A DNA stretch of 37,686 nt from Modestobacter sp. GTDB taxonomy: Bacteria > Actinomycetota > Actinomycetes > Mycobacteriales > Geodermatophilaceae. Made by a program: the position numbers and the translations under genes. Position 1 is the stretch's first letter, and each line of letters opens with the position of its first letter. Positions 15,416 through 24,208 of this stretch are shown here, in pieces. Location: contig JAOPWO010000302.1 in assembly GCA_025965635.1 (NCBI GenBank), forward strand, positions 1 to 37,686, in the 5' to 3' direction. The notes beneath the pieces were generated by a model. That model did not search any database. It saw nothing but the letters and a program-made list of their open reading frames with translations, and had not been told where the DNA came from.

Positions 15416-17092
15416 GTGACCCTGCTCGACACCCCGCCCGCCACCGCCCTCGCCCCCGCCGCCCTGCCGGACAGACCCGGGCCCACCGCCGGACGGGTCA
15501 CCGTCACCGGCCCACCCGTCGCCCGCAGCGAGGAGGTCCTCACCCCGGAGGCGCTGGCCTTCCTCGGGCGCCTGCACACCCGCTTCGCCCCCCGGCGGGC
15601 CGAGCTGCTCGCCGAGCGGTCCCGCCGGCGCACCCAGATCTCCACCGGCCGGGACCTCGGGTTCCGGCCGGAGACGGCCGCCGTGCGGAACGACCCCGGC
15701 TGGCGCGTCGCCGGCGCCGGACCCGGCCTGGCCGACCGGCGGGTGGAGATCGCCGGCCCGGTCGACCCCGCCTCGGCGGTCTCCGCGCTCACCTCCGGCG
15801 CGCAGACCTGGCTGGCCGACCTCGAGGACGCCACCAGCCCCACCTGGGGCAACGTCATCGGCGGCCAGGTCGTGCTCACCGACGTCGTCGGCCGCCGGCT
15901 GGCCGGGGCCGGGAGCCACACCGGGCCGATCGACTGGCCGGCGGCGCCGACCGTCCAGGTCCGGCCGCGCGGCTGGCACCTGGTCGAGAAGCACCTGTGC
16001 GTCACCGACGCGTCCGGCCGGCGGACCCCCACGTCGGCCTCCCTGGTCGACTTCGGGTTGTACGCCTTCCTCAACGCCGCCGAGCTGGTCGCCCGCGGCT
16101 CGGGGCCGTACTTCTACCTGCCGAAGCTGGAGAGCGCCGCCGAGGCCCGCCTCTGGGAGGACGTCTTCACCGAGACCGAGCACCACCTCGGGCTCCGCCG
16201 CGGGACCATCCGCGCGACGGTCCTCATCGAGACCATCCCGGCCGCGTTCGAGATGGAGGAGATCCTGTACGAGCTGCGCGACCACTGCGCGGGACTCAAC
16301 GCCGGCCGGTGGGACTACCTGTTCAGCATCATCAAGACGTTCCGCGGCCGGGGACCGTCCTGGGTGCTGCCGGACCGGTCGGCGCTGACCATGACGACGC
16401 CGTTCCTGCAGGCCTGCACCGACCTGCTGGTGGCCACCTGCCACCGCCGCGGCGCGCACGCCATCGGCGGCATGAGCGCGGCCATCCCCGACGACGCCGA
16501 CCCGCAGGGCACCGGGCGCGCCCTCGCCGACGTCGCCACGGACAAGCGACGCGAGGCCGGCCAGGGCTTCGACGGGACCTGGGTGGCCTCTCCGGGTCTG
16601 GTCGCCACGGCGCGGACCGCGTTCGACGACGTCCTCTCCGGAGCCACCGACCAGCTCGGCCGGCTGCGCGAGGACGTCACGGTCACCGACGCCGACCTGC
16701 TCGATCCCCGCGGGCTGACCGGCGGCGTCACCGACGCCGGCGTCCGCACCAACGTCTCGGTCGCCGTCCGCTACCTGGAGGGCTGGCTGCGCGGGATCGG
16801 GGCCGTCCCGATCGACGGGCAGCTGGAGGACGCCGCCACCGCCGAGATCAGCCGTGCCCAGCTGTGGCAGTGGATCGCGCACGGGACGGTGACCGCCGAG
16901 GGCACCCGGGTCACCCGCCGCACCGTCGAGGTCCTGCTCGACGAGGTCCTCGCCGGCCAGCCGCGCACGGCCGACGACCGGTTCGACGCGGCGGCGCGGA
17001 TGTTCCGGTCGGTCACGCTGGGCGAGGACTTCCCGACGTTCTTCACCGTCCCCGGCTACGTCGAGCACCTGGTGGAGGCCGCCCGGCACTGA
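15416..17092 (+). CDS. aceB: Malate synthase A
   Basis: Condenses glyoxylate with acetyl-CoA to malate. From GTG 15416 the protein is 558 residues, the isoform A size. Landmarks are TWLADLEDATSPTWGNVIGG, the VEKHL region, RATVLIETIPAAFEMEEILY, then ELRDHCAGLNAGRWDYLFSI and MTTPFLQACTDLLVATCHRR. The acidic and arginine residues of the Mg-glyoxylate site lie in these segments. GGGAG precedes the GTG. The first ~25 residues are a Pro/Ala-rich leader. A strong hairpin 24 nt after the stop ends the operon. Confidence 0.96.
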   Translation: MTLLDTPPATALAPAALPDRPGPTAGRVTVTGPPVARSEEVLTPEALAFLGRLHTRFAPRRAELLAERSRRRTQISTGRDLGFRPETAAVRNDPGWRVAGAGPGLADRRVEIAGPVDPASAVSALTSGAQTWLADLEDATSPTWGNVIGGQVVLTDVVGRRLAGAGSHTGPIDWPAAPTVQVRPRGWHLVEKHLCVTDASGRRTPTSASLVDFGLYAFLNAAELVARGSGPYFYLPKLESAAEARLWEDVFTETEHHLGLRRGTIRATVLIETIPAAFEMEEILYELRDHCAGLNAGRWDYLFSIIKTFRGRGPSWVLPDRSALTMTTPFLQACTDLLVATCHRRGAHAIGGMSAAIPDDADPQGTGRALADVATDKRREAGQGFDGTWVASPGLVATARTAFDDVLSGATDQLGRLREDVTVTDADLLDPRGLTGGVTDAGVRTNVSVAVRYLEGWLRGIGAVPIDGQLEDAATAEISRAQLWQWIAHGTVTAEGTRVTRRTVEVLLDEVLAGQPRTADDRFDAAARMFRSVTLGEDFPTFFTVPGYVEHLVEAARH

Positions 17093-17116
17093 ATGCCCGG
17101 CACCGGACGCCCGGCG

Positions 17117-17150
17117 CCGTGCCCGTACCCCTTCCGGGGCCCGGGCACGG
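17117..17150 (+). terminator. Strong terminator hairpin after aceB
   Basis: CCGTGCCCG (17117-17125) pairs perfectly with CGGGCACGG (17142-17150), and an inner CCCC/GGGG adds four more pairs around a TTCC loop. It starts 24 nt after the aceB stop. There is no T-tract. It separates aceBA from the DNA ligase gene. Confidence 0.75.
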
Positions 17151-17194
17151 CAGCCCCGGGGGTCCGCGGGCCCGGATGCGGCATCGTGTCGGGG

Positions 17195-18205
17195 ATGTCG
17201 CTGCCCTCCGCCGAGCTGCCGGGCCTCCCGCCGGAGCTGGCGGGTCCGGTCGGGGTGGCGCTGACCAAGCCGTCGGCCGCTGTTCCCCGGCCCGGCGCGC
17301 TGCCCGGCGGCTGCCGTTACGAACCGAAGTGGGACGGTTTCCGGCTCGTCGTCGTCCGCGACGGGCGGGCGACCCGGCTGTGGTCCCGCCAGGGGCGGGA
17401 CCTCACCGCCGCCTTCCCCGACGTCGCCGGGGCCGCCGCGGCGCAGCTGCCGCCCGGGACCGTCGTCGACGGCGAGGTGGTCGTGTGGCACGGCGACCGG
17501 CTGGACTTCGGCCTCCTCCAGCGGCGGCTGGGCACCGCTCCCGGCCGGATCGCCGCGCTGGTGCGCGCGCACCCGGCGAGCTACGTGGCGTTCGACCTGC
17601 TCGCCGTCGCCGGGGTCGACCAGCGGACCCGGCCGCTGCGGGAGCGCCGGTCCGGGCTCGAGGCGGTCGCCGGCTCCTGGCGTCCCCCGCTCCAGCTGTC
17701 CCCGGTCACCGACGACCCTGCGGAGGCCGCGCGGTGGGCGCGGGACTACCGGGCCGCCGGCGTGGAGGGCCTGGTCGTCAAGGGCGCGGCCGGCCGGTAC
17801 CTCGCGGGCCGCCGGGACTGGCTGAAGGTGAAGTCCTGGGAGTCGACCGAGGTGGTGGTCGGCGGCGTCCTCGGACCGGTCGGGCGGCCCAGGCAGCTCG
17901 TCGCCGGCCGGTACCGGGACGGCGAGCTCGTGGTCGTCGGGCGCAGCGGCCCGCTGTCCCCCGCCCAGGCAGCCGACCTGGCGACCGCTCTGACACCGGC
18001 CGGCCCGGGCCACCCCTGGCCCGATCGGATCGGCACCGGCCGCTTCGGCGGTGGCCGGCTGTCGGTGGCGATGACCCGGGTCGAGCCGTCGCTGGTCGTC
18101 GAGGTCAGTGCCGACGCCGCGCTGCACGCCGGGGTCTTCCGGCACCAGCTCCGCTACGTCCGCCGCCGCCCGGACCTCCGCCCCGATGACCTGCCGCCGG
18201 TCTGA
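17195..18205 (+). CDS. ATP-dependent DNA ligase (LigC-like)
   Basis: A 336-residue ligase with the nucleotidyl-transferase motif EPKWDGF, whose Lys45 is the adenylation site. Further motifs are VVDGEVVVW (motif III region), YVAFDLLAV, GVEGLVVKG (motif IV) and WLKVKSWES (motif V). A C-terminal OB-like part follows. Size and architecture match the stand-alone LigC type of actinobacteria, used in repair rather than replication. ATG 17195 is chosen: the frame is open upstream to 17093 but that part would run through the aceB terminator and is Pro/Gly-rich. No Ku or LigD gene is nearby. Its last 101 bp overlap the 3' end of the convergent MFS gene. Confidence 0.9.
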   Translation: MSLPSAELPGLPPELAGPVGVALTKPSAAVPRPGALPGGCRYEPKWDGFRLVVVRDGRATRLWSRQGRDLTAAFPDVAGAAAAQLPPGTVVDGEVVVWHGDRLDFGLLQRRLGTAPGRIAALVRAHPASYVAFDLLAVAGVDQRTRPLRERRSGLEAVAGSWRPPLQLSPVTDDPAEAARWARDYRAAGVEGLVVKGAAGRYLAGRRDWLKVKSWESTEVVVGGVLGPVGRPRQLVAGRYRDGELVVVGRSGPLSPAQAADLATALTPAGPGHPWPDRIGTGRFGGGRLSVAMTRVEPSLVVEVSADAALHAGVFRHQLRYVRRRPDLRPDDLPPV

Positions 18206-19382
18206 CCGGCCCGGGCCGGGTGCCCCGCGCCCGGAGGACGTCGAGGCTGACCCCGGCACCGGCTGCCGCGGCCACCCCGGCCAGCAGGAACGGCAGCAGG
18301 AACCCCGCCGTCGCCTCGGCGAGGAACCCGCCGAGCGGCGGGCCGGCGACCTGGGCCAGGCCGAAGGCGAGGGTGCAGCGGCCGAAGGCCCCGGCGAACT
18401 CCCGCGGCGTGAGGAAGTCCGACAGGTGGGCGGCGATGACGGCCGGCAGCCCGGACATCGTCAGGCCGAACAGCAGCGCCGACGCCGAGGCCAGCGGCTC
18501 GATCCCGAGCGGCACGAGCAGGATGGCGCCGGCCATGGCCAGGTAGCCGCCGATCAGGGTGCGGCCCCGGCCCCAGCGGTCGGACAGCGGCCCGAGCAGC
18601 ACCCCGCCGCCGACCATGCCGACGCCGACCAGCGTGTAGACCGCCGCGGCGTGTCCCGGCCCGAAACCGGCGTCGTCCTCGAGCGCGGTCACCAGGTAGC
18701 TGGTGTACACGGAGTACGCGAGCCCGTAGGCGGTGTAGCCGGCGGTCAGGCCGAGCCAGCCGGGCACCCGGCGCAGGGCACCGGCGCGCACGGTGGCGTC
18801 GTCGTCGCGGTGCGGCGCCGGCCGCAGCGCCAGCAGGCAGGCGACCAGCACGGCCAGCGCGAGCGCCGCCTCCACGAGGTACACGGTCCGCCAAGAGGCG
18901 TCCCCGCCCGCGGCGTGCAGCTGCGAGGCGAGCGCGCTGGCCAGGACGATGCCGGCGCCGATCCCCGACCCCGCCACGCCGATGGCCGCCCCGCGGCGCG
19001 ACGGCCGGACGACGGCACCGGCCAGCCCGGGGGTCGGCACCCAGACGAAGGCGCCGCCGAGGCCGGTCAGGACGAGCCCTCCCGCCAGGCCCCCCGCACT
19101 GCCGGCCCGGGAAAGCAGCGCCAGGCCGACCGCGCTGCAGCCGAGGCCGACCTTGATCAGCGTGGCCGGCCGGGCCCGGCGGGACAGCGAGCTGACCGCC
19201 AGCGTCCCGACCAGGTAGGCGCCGACGTTGGCCGTGGCCACCAGACCCGCCACCGCGTAGGAGCCCAGCAGGTCACGGTTGATCGCCGGCAGCAGCAACG
19301 CGTAGGAGAACCGGCCGAAGCTCTGCGCGACCCCGGACGCGAGCGAGACCAGCAGGACGAGCACGCGCGGCCGCACCTGCAC
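18105..19382 (-). CDS. MFS transporter
   Basis: A 425-residue membrane protein with about 12 hydrophobic segments, beginning VLVLLVSLASGVAQSFGRFS. It has the MFS loop signature LGPLSDRWGRGRTLIGG between the halves and YAVAGLVATANVGAYLVGTL near the N-terminus. It is probably a drug or metabolite exporter of the YbfB/CynX-like kind; the substrate cannot be read from sequence. GTG 19382 is supported by AGGAGG 6-8 nt upstream. The last ~35 residues are a Gly/Arg-rich tail that exists only because the frame runs on into the convergent DNA ligase gene, so a 3' extension by loss of an earlier stop is likely. Confidence 0.85.
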   Translation of the reverse strand: MQVRPRVLVLLVSLASGVAQSFGRFSYALLLPAINRDLLGSYAVAGLVATANVGAYLVGTLAVSSLSRRARPATLIKVGLGCSAVGLALLSRAGSAGGLAGGLVLTGLGGAFVWVPTPGLAGAVVRPSRRGAAIGVAGSGIGAGIVLASALASQLHAAGGDASWRTVYLVEAALALAVLVACLLALRPAPHRDDDATVRAGALRRVPGWLGLTAGYTAYGLAYSVYTSYLVTALEDDAGFGPGHAAAVYTLVGVGMVGGGVLLGPLSDRWGRGRTLIGGYLAMAGAILLVPLGIEPLASASALLFGLTMSGLPAVIAAHLSDFLTPREFAGAFGRCTLAFGLAQVAGPPLGGFLAEATAGFLLPFLLAGVAAAAGAGVSLDVLRARGTRPGPVRPAAGHRGGGPGGGGRSGAGAGRPRRAARRRH

Positions 19383-19479
19383 GAGGCTCCTCCTGCGAGC
19401 GTCCCGGGACGACCGGCGCCGTGGCCGTCCGACCGCTGGAGTCCACCACGCCGGAGTCGATCACGCCGGGTCCGGTGGC

Positions 19480-20266
19480 TCACACCAGGGCGGTGGCTCC
19501 GGTCAGCGTGGACCGCGGCTCGGGCCGGCCGGCTCCCACCGCGAGGTCGGCGGCCAACGCGCCGATCAGGGCCGCGAACTTGGCTCCGTGACCGGAGCAC
19601 GGCGAGGCGACGACGACGGGCCCGATCCGGTCGAGGACGAAGTCCTCGTCCGGCGTGGTGGTGTACCGGCAGCTGCCCTGCGCGACCGGCTCCGGCGCCG
19701 GCCCGGGGAGGAACTCCGCCACGTACCGCAGCACCCGCTCGCGGGAGGAGGGGTCGACCCGGCCGTCCCGGTCCGACGCGGTGGTCACGGTGCCGCCGTC
19801 GTGCTGGGCGACCTTGAACGCCGGCGGCACCGTGACCACCGGAGGGCAGGCCGAAGAGCTGCAGCGCCCCCTGGTGCACGAAGACCGGCCACCCGACGTC
19901 CGGCTCACGCCGGCGGAAGTGGAAGACCTGCTGCTGGGTGACCGTCAGCGCGGGAGGGCCAGCGGCACCCCGAGGGAGCCGGCCAGCTCCGGCAGCCAGG
20001 GCCCCGCCGCCACCACCACCGTGTCCGCCGCGATGCCCGGTCCGTCGGTGCGCAGCAGCGCGCCGTCGCCGCGCGCCTCGACCGGCAGCGCCCGGGTGCG
20101 GCCCAGCACGGTGCCACCACGCTCCGCCACCCGCCCCACCCGAGCGGCCACCGCGGCGTCGGCGTCGAGCACGCCGGCCTCGGGGTGGAACAGCACCGGT
20201 CCGTCGAAGCGCATGCCGGGCCAGCGGGCCGATGACAATCACGTTTCCGCGCGCCGGGCGGCTCGT
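19480..20266 (-). pseudogene. Decayed sarcosine / N-methyltryptophan oxidase-type flavoenzyme gene
   Basis: Pieces in three frames match the DAO flavoprotein family. Near 20266 a good AGGAGAA is followed at start-codon distance by ACG, then SRPARGNVIVIG, the first strand of the FAD fold. The GxGxxG loop and about 100 residues are then missing, and the sequence resumes as RWPGMRFDGPVLFHPEAGVL. After AGPWLPELAGSLGVPLAL the frame shifts to LTVTQQQVFHFRRREPDVGW, and shifts again to VPPAFKVAQHDGGTVTTA. The end CRYTTTPDEDFVLDRIGP and VVVASPCSGHGAKFAALIG is the C-terminal FAD/covalent-binding region of the family. One large deletion, two frameshifts and perhaps a lost start codon make it non-functional. 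Confidence 0.75.
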
Positions 20267-20491
20267 GCGGTTCTCCTGCGCTGACGGGGTCGTGCACCAC
20301 CGCCACAGCGGCAGCAACACCGCAGGGACCTCGTCCTTCGGGCAGGACAGGGTGACTGGGGCGGCTGGGCTGCCGATCGACTGCTCCGTCGTCTCCACGG
20401 GGACGACCCGGTCCCGGCCAGACCCTCGTACAGTCCCGGTGGTGGCGTCGGCCTCGACGGGGGGCGCGTCGCACGACCTGGAGGTGCCCTC

Positions 20492-23344
20492 ATGAGCGTT
20501 ACCGACCGGCGCACGCGCCGCGCCCTGGCCCAGGACCGGGACGACGACCTGCTGAACCCGGCCGGGCCGCTGCTGGCCGTGCTCGAGGAGGCCGCACCCG
20601 GCGGGGTCGCGGCCCGGGCCTCGGACCGGCTCTCCTTCGCCCACGACGCATCCCACTACCTGCTGGTCCCCCAGGCGGTGGTCACGCCCCGCGACGCCGG
20701 CCAGGTGGCCGCGCTGCTGCAGGTGAGCGCCACCCAGGGCGTGCCGCTGACCTTCCGCTCCGGCGGCACCAGCCTGTCGGGGCAGGCCACCAACGACGGC
20801 GTGCTGGTCGACACCCGGCGCAACTTCCGCGGCATCGAGGTCCTCGACGGCGGCGCCCGCGTCCGGGTGCAGCCCGGGGCGACGGTGCGGGCGGTCAACG
20901 CCCGGCTGGCGCCGTACGGACGCAAGCTCGGCCCCGACCCGGCCAGCGAGTCCGCCTGCACGATCGGCGGCGTGGTGGCCAACAACTCCAGCGGCATGGC
21001 GTGCGGTACCGAGTTCAACACCTACCGGACGCTGGAGTCCGCCGTCCTGGTGCTGCCCAGCGGCACCGTGCTGGACACCGGCGCCCCCGACGCCGACGAG
21101 CGGCTGCGCGCCGTCGAGCCGGAGGTGTACGAGGGGCTGGCCCGGCTGCGCGACCGGGTCCGCGGCAACCCTGTCTCGGTCGACAAGATCCGCAGCCTCT
21201 ACGCCATCAAGAACACGATGGGCTACGGGGTCAACTCCTTCGTCGACCACACCCGGCCCGTCGACGTCCTGCTGCACCTGGTCGTCGGCAGCGAGGGGAC
21301 GCTCGCCTTCGTCGCCGAGGCGACCTTCGCCACCGTGCCGGCCCATCCGCACGCGGCCACCGCGCTGCTGATGTTTCCCGACCTGGCCGCGGCCACCGGG
21401 TCGCTGCCGGCCCTGGTGGACGCCGGCTTCGCGACCATCGAGCTGCTCGACGCGACCAGCCTGCGGGTGGCCCAGGGGGACCCGGAGGCGACCGCGGAGC
21501 TGCGGGCGCTGCAGGTCCGCGACCACACCGCGCTGCTCGTGGAGCACCAGCAGCCGACCAGCGAGGAGCTCGCCGACCGGGTCGCCGCGTCCGCGGCGGT
21601 GTTCGGCGGCCTGCCGCTCGCCTCTCCCGCCGGTCTCAGCAGCGACGCCGTCACGCGGGCGGCGCTGTGGCACATCCGCAAGGGCCTCTACACCGCGGTC
21701 GCCGGCGCCCGGCCGTCCGGCACCACGGCGCTGCTGGAGGACATCGCCGTCCCGGTGGAGCGGCTGCTGCCCACGTGCGAGAGCCTCACCGAGCTGTTCG
21801 ACCGGCACGGGTACGCCGGCAGCGTCATCTTCGGGCACGCCAAGGACGGCAACGTCCACTTCCTGCTGAACGAGGACTTCGACCGTCCGGAGATGATCGA
21901 GCGCTACCTGTCCTTCACCGACGACATGGTCGACCTGGTGCTCGGCCACGACGGCACGCTCAAGGCCGAGCACGGCACGGGGAGGATCATGGCGCCGTTC
22001 GTGCGCCGGCAGTACGGCGACGAGCTGTACGAGGTGATGCAGGAGGTCAAGCGGCTGGTGGACCCTCGGGGTCTGCTCAACCCCGGGGTCCTGCTCGACG
22101 AGGACCCGGCCGCCCACATCAGCCACCTCAAGTCGACGCCCACCGTCGAGGTCGAGGTCGACCGGTGCGTGGAGTGCGGCTACTGCGAGCCGGTCTGCCC
22201 GAGCAAGGACCTCACCACCACGCCCCGCCGGCGGATCGTGCTGCGCCGGGAGATCGCCCGCGCACGGGACGCCGGAGACGCCGATCTGCTGGAGCGACTG
22301 GAGGACGAGTACCAGTACGACGCGATCGACACCTGCGCCGTCGACGGCATGTGCCAGACCGCCTGCCCGGTGCTCATCGACACCGGGGACCTGACCCGCC
22401 GGCTGCGCGGTGAGCAGGCGGGCCGGGTGGAGCAGAAGGTGTGGTCGGCCGCGGCGCGGCACTGGGACGGGACGACGCGGGCGGCGGCCGCCGCGCTCAC
22501 CGTCGCCCGGACCGTGCCCTCCCCCCTCCCCCGCGCCGCCACCGTGGCCGGCCGGGCGCTACTCAGCCGGGACACGGTGCCGGCCTGGTCACCGGAACTG
22601 CCCGGCGGCGGCACCCGGCGGCGCCCCCGCCCGGCGCAGAACGCGCAGGCGGTGTACTTCCCGGCGTGCATCTCCACGATGTTCGGGCCGACCGGCGGTC
22701 CCGGCGTGCAGGACGCGTTCCTGGCGCTGTGCGACCGGGCCGGCGTCCCGGTCCGGGTGCCCGACGGCATCGGCGGACTGTGCTGCGGGACCCCGTGGAA
22801 GTCCAAGGGCCTGACCGGGGGCTGGGAGGCGATGCGCGCCCAGGTGGGCCCGGTGCTGCGCGAGGCCACCGACGACGGCGCCCTCCCGGTGGTCGTGGAC
22901 GCGGCCTCCTGCACGGAGGGCCTGATCCGGCTGCTGGGCGAGGACGAGGGCATCACGGTCGTGGACGCGGTCGCGTTCGTCGACTCCGCCGTCCTGCCGC
23001 AGCTGCCAGCGGCGCGTCGCGTGCCCTCGCTCATGGTGCACCCGACCTGCTCCTCCACCCAGCTCGGGATCAACCCGGCGCTGCTGCGGGTGGCCGCGGC
23101 CGCGGCGGTGGAGGTGCTGCAGCCGAACGACTGGCTCTGCTGCGCCTTCGCCGGCGACCGTGGGCTGCTGCACCCGGAGCTGACCGCCTCGGCGACCGCA
23201 GCCGAGGCCCGGGACGTGGCCCTCCGCCCGGCGACGGCGTACGCGTCGGTGAACCGGACGTGCGAGCTGGGCATGACGCGCGCCACCGGGCACCCCTACC
23301 AGCACCTGCTCGAGGTGCTCGAGGAGGCCACCCGCGAGGGATGA
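20492..23344 (+). CDS. FAD-linked oxidase fused to Fe-S and CCG domains (D-lactate dehydrogenase type)
   Basis: A 950-residue protein, probably a respiratory D-2-hydroxyacid dehydrogenase acting on D-lactate or a related acid at the membrane face. Residues ~50-230 form the FAD_binding_4 domain (VPLTFRSGGTSLSGQATNDG, GGVVANNSSGMACG). A FAD-oxidase C-terminal domain follows to ~540 (GHAKDGNVHFLLNEDF). A 4Fe-4S pair comes next (CVECGYCEPVCPSKD and CAVDGMCQTACPV). CCG-type redox segments (GLCCGTPWKSKG, HPTCSSTQLG, CCAFAGDRG) end the protein. It thus combines GlcD-like and GlcF-like parts in one chain, as in Dld-II enzymes. ATG 20492 has GGAGG upstream. The 225 bp before it hold no gene I can support apart from the 5' edge of the oxidase remnant. 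Confidence 0.9.
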   Translation: MSVTDRRTRRALAQDRDDDLLNPAGPLLAVLEEAAPGGVAARASDRLSFAHDASHYLLVPQAVVTPRDAGQVAALLQVSATQGVPLTFRSGGTSLSGQATNDGVLVDTRRNFRGIEVLDGGARVRVQPGATVRAVNARLAPYGRKLGPDPASESACTIGGVVANNSSGMACGTEFNTYRTLESAVLVLPSGTVLDTGAPDADERLRAVEPEVYEGLARLRDRVRGNPVSVDKIRSLYAIKNTMGYGVNSFVDHTRPVDVLLHLVVGSEGTLAFVAEATFATVPAHPHAATALLMFPDLAAATGSLPALVDAGFATIELLDATSLRVAQGDPEATAELRALQVRDHTALLVEHQQPTSEELADRVAASAAVFGGLPLASPAGLSSDAVTRAALWHIRKGLYTAVAGARPSGTTALLEDIAVPVERLLPTCESLTELFDRHGYAGSVIFGHAKDGNVHFLLNEDFDRPEMIERYLSFTDDMVDLVLGHDGTLKAEHGTGRIMAPFVRRQYGDELYEVMQEVKRLVDPRGLLNPGVLLDEDPAAHISHLKSTPTVEVEVDRCVECGYCEPVCPSKDLTTTPRRRIVLRREIARARDAGDADLLERLEDEYQYDAIDTCAVDGMCQTACPVLIDTGDLTRRLRGEQAGRVEQKVWSAAARHWDGTTRAAAAALTVARTVPSPLPRAATVAGRALLSRDTVPAWSPELPGGGTRRRPRPAQNAQAVYFPACISTMFGPTGGPGVQDAFLALCDRAGVPVRVPDGIGGLCCGTPWKSKGLTGGWEAMRAQVGPVLREATDDGALPVVVDAASCTEGLIRLLGEDEGITVVDAVAFVDSAVLPQLPAARRVPSLMVHPTCSSTQLGINPALLRVAAAAAVEVLQPNDWLCCAFAGDRGLLHPELTASATAAEARDVALRPATAYASVNRTCELGMTRATGHPYQHLLEVLEEATREG

Positions 23345-23484
23345 CCCGGTCAGGACCCGTCCGACCACCCCGACCCGGAGGAGGTCGTCGACGCGACCGT
23401 GCCGGGCAGCGCAGTCGGCCCACCGGCGTCGCCGGCCGAGCCCAGGCTGCCCATCCCGTGGGTGCAGCCGATCGGCATCAGCCG

Positions 23485-23513
23485 GTCGCCGGGGGTCCCT
23501 CGTCTCCGGCGAC
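23485..23513 (+). terminator. Hairpin downstream of the FAD/Fe-S dehydrogenase
   Basis: GTCGCCGG (23485-23492) and CCGGCGAC (23506-23513) form a perfect 8-bp stem with a 13-nt loop, 140 nt after the stop. It may terminate the plus-strand transcript. The rest of the 279-bp gap to the phasin gene shows only this and the next hairpin; no gene is supportable. Confidence 0.45.
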
Positions 23514-23553
23514 ACCGGGTACATCCGGGCGGGCCGTTGCCTGGCGCACGCAG

Positions 23554-23587
23554 GAGGCGGACCGGTCCACAGGGACCGGCCCGCCTC
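23554..23587 (-). terminator. Terminator hairpin after the SAP-phasin gene (possibly bidirectional)
   Basis: GAGGCGG-A-CCGGTCC, loop ACAG, GGACCGG-C-CCGCCTC gives 14 pairs with one mismatch. It lies 37 nt past the minus-strand stop at 23624, and its symmetry would also serve the convergent plus-strand gene. Confidence 0.7.
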
Positions 23588-23623
23588 AGGAGTCCGCAGC
23601 GCGACCTGCGACGTGCGGTGCGA

Positions 23624-24202
23624 CTACTTGGTGTCGTCCTCGACGAGGCGAGCGACGAGCTCGTCGACCGTGCCGGTCTTGAGCAGGTTGCGCTTGCCGG
23701 CCTCATCGGCGAGCTCGACCTTGGTGAGGCCCTCGTAGCGCGCGCGAGCGTCGTCCTGAGCCTTCTTGCGCTCGACCCGCTCGGCCTTGGCGGCCTCCGC
23801 GCGCGCCTCGCGCTCGGCCTTCTCCGCCTGGTCGGCCTGGTCGGCAACCGTCTGCTCGAGGTTGTCGACGCCCGTGCGGGCAGCGTCAGCCAGACCCTGG
23901 GCCTGGTCACGCACGACGGTGGTGACCGACTCGATCTGCTGGCGGGTGACGCCGGTCAGCGTGTTCGCGACCTCGGCGAGCTTGCGGGCGTAGTCGTGGT
24001 TCAGGTCGACGACCTGCTTGATGAAGGAGAACTGGCGCTCCACGACCTCGGTGGCGTCCAGCTGCGGGACGGCGGGGACGGTGGGGAGGGCGCGGAACTG
24101 GTCGGTGACCGAGTTCAGGCTGTTCTTCCACGTGTCGAGCGTGCTGGTGAAGGCGTTCTCGACGCGGCGGGCGGTCTCGGCGTGATCGGTCGTCGAAGTC
24201 AT
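23624..24202 (-). CDS. Phasin-like protein with C-terminal SAP-like domain
   Basis: A 192-residue protein with no signal peptide. Residues ~5-120 are a phasin-like helical region (ENAFTSTLDTWKNSLNSVTD, then VVERQFSFIKQVVDLNHDYA and RKLAEVANTLTG), the type that coats polyhydroxyalkanoate granules. Residues ~125-155 are a charged Ala/Glu/Lys/Arg coil. The last 37 residues, starting YEGLTKVELADEAGKRNLLK and ending with a VDELVARL helix, look like a SAP helix-extension-helix, often a nucleic-acid-binding fold. That would give a granule protein able to touch DNA, in the manner of PhaF or PhaM, though by a different domain. A consensus promoter places the transcript start at or next to the ATG. DNA binding is inference. 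Confidence 0.8.
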   Translation of the reverse strand: MTSTTDHAETARRVENAFTSTLDTWKNSLNSVTDQFRALPTVPAVPQLDATEVVERQFSFIKQVVDLNHDYARKLAEVANTLTGVTRQQIESVTTVVRDQAQGLADAARTGVDNLEQTVADQADQAEKAEREARAEAAKAERVERKKAQDDARARYEGLTKVELADEAGKRNLLKTGTVDELVARLVEDDTK

Positions 24203-24208
24203 GCGTTA

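Noticed and set aside
15290..18259. Long minus-strand open frame opposite aceB and the DNA ligase
   Set aside because: Low-complexity composition and full overlap with two well-recognised genes show that it is a GC-driven shadow frame.
20232..20495. Plus-strand 88-codon frame before the FAD/Fe-S dehydrogenase
   Set aside because: Ser/Thr-rich with no ribosome site. It is opposite the 5' edge of the amine-oxidase remnant and overlaps the next gene start.
19157..22462. Long minus-strand open frame opposite the FAD/Fe-S dehydrogenase
   Set aside because: Mostly antisense to a clear gene. Only the section around 19850-20270 is meaningful, as one frame of the amine-oxidase pseudogene.
23350..23530. 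Minus-strand stretch between the dehydrogenase and the SAP-phasin gene
   Set aside because: A Gly/Ser-rich frame (MPIGCTHGMGSLGSAGDAGG) hinted at a remnant, but no family could be recognised and there is no start or ribosome site.
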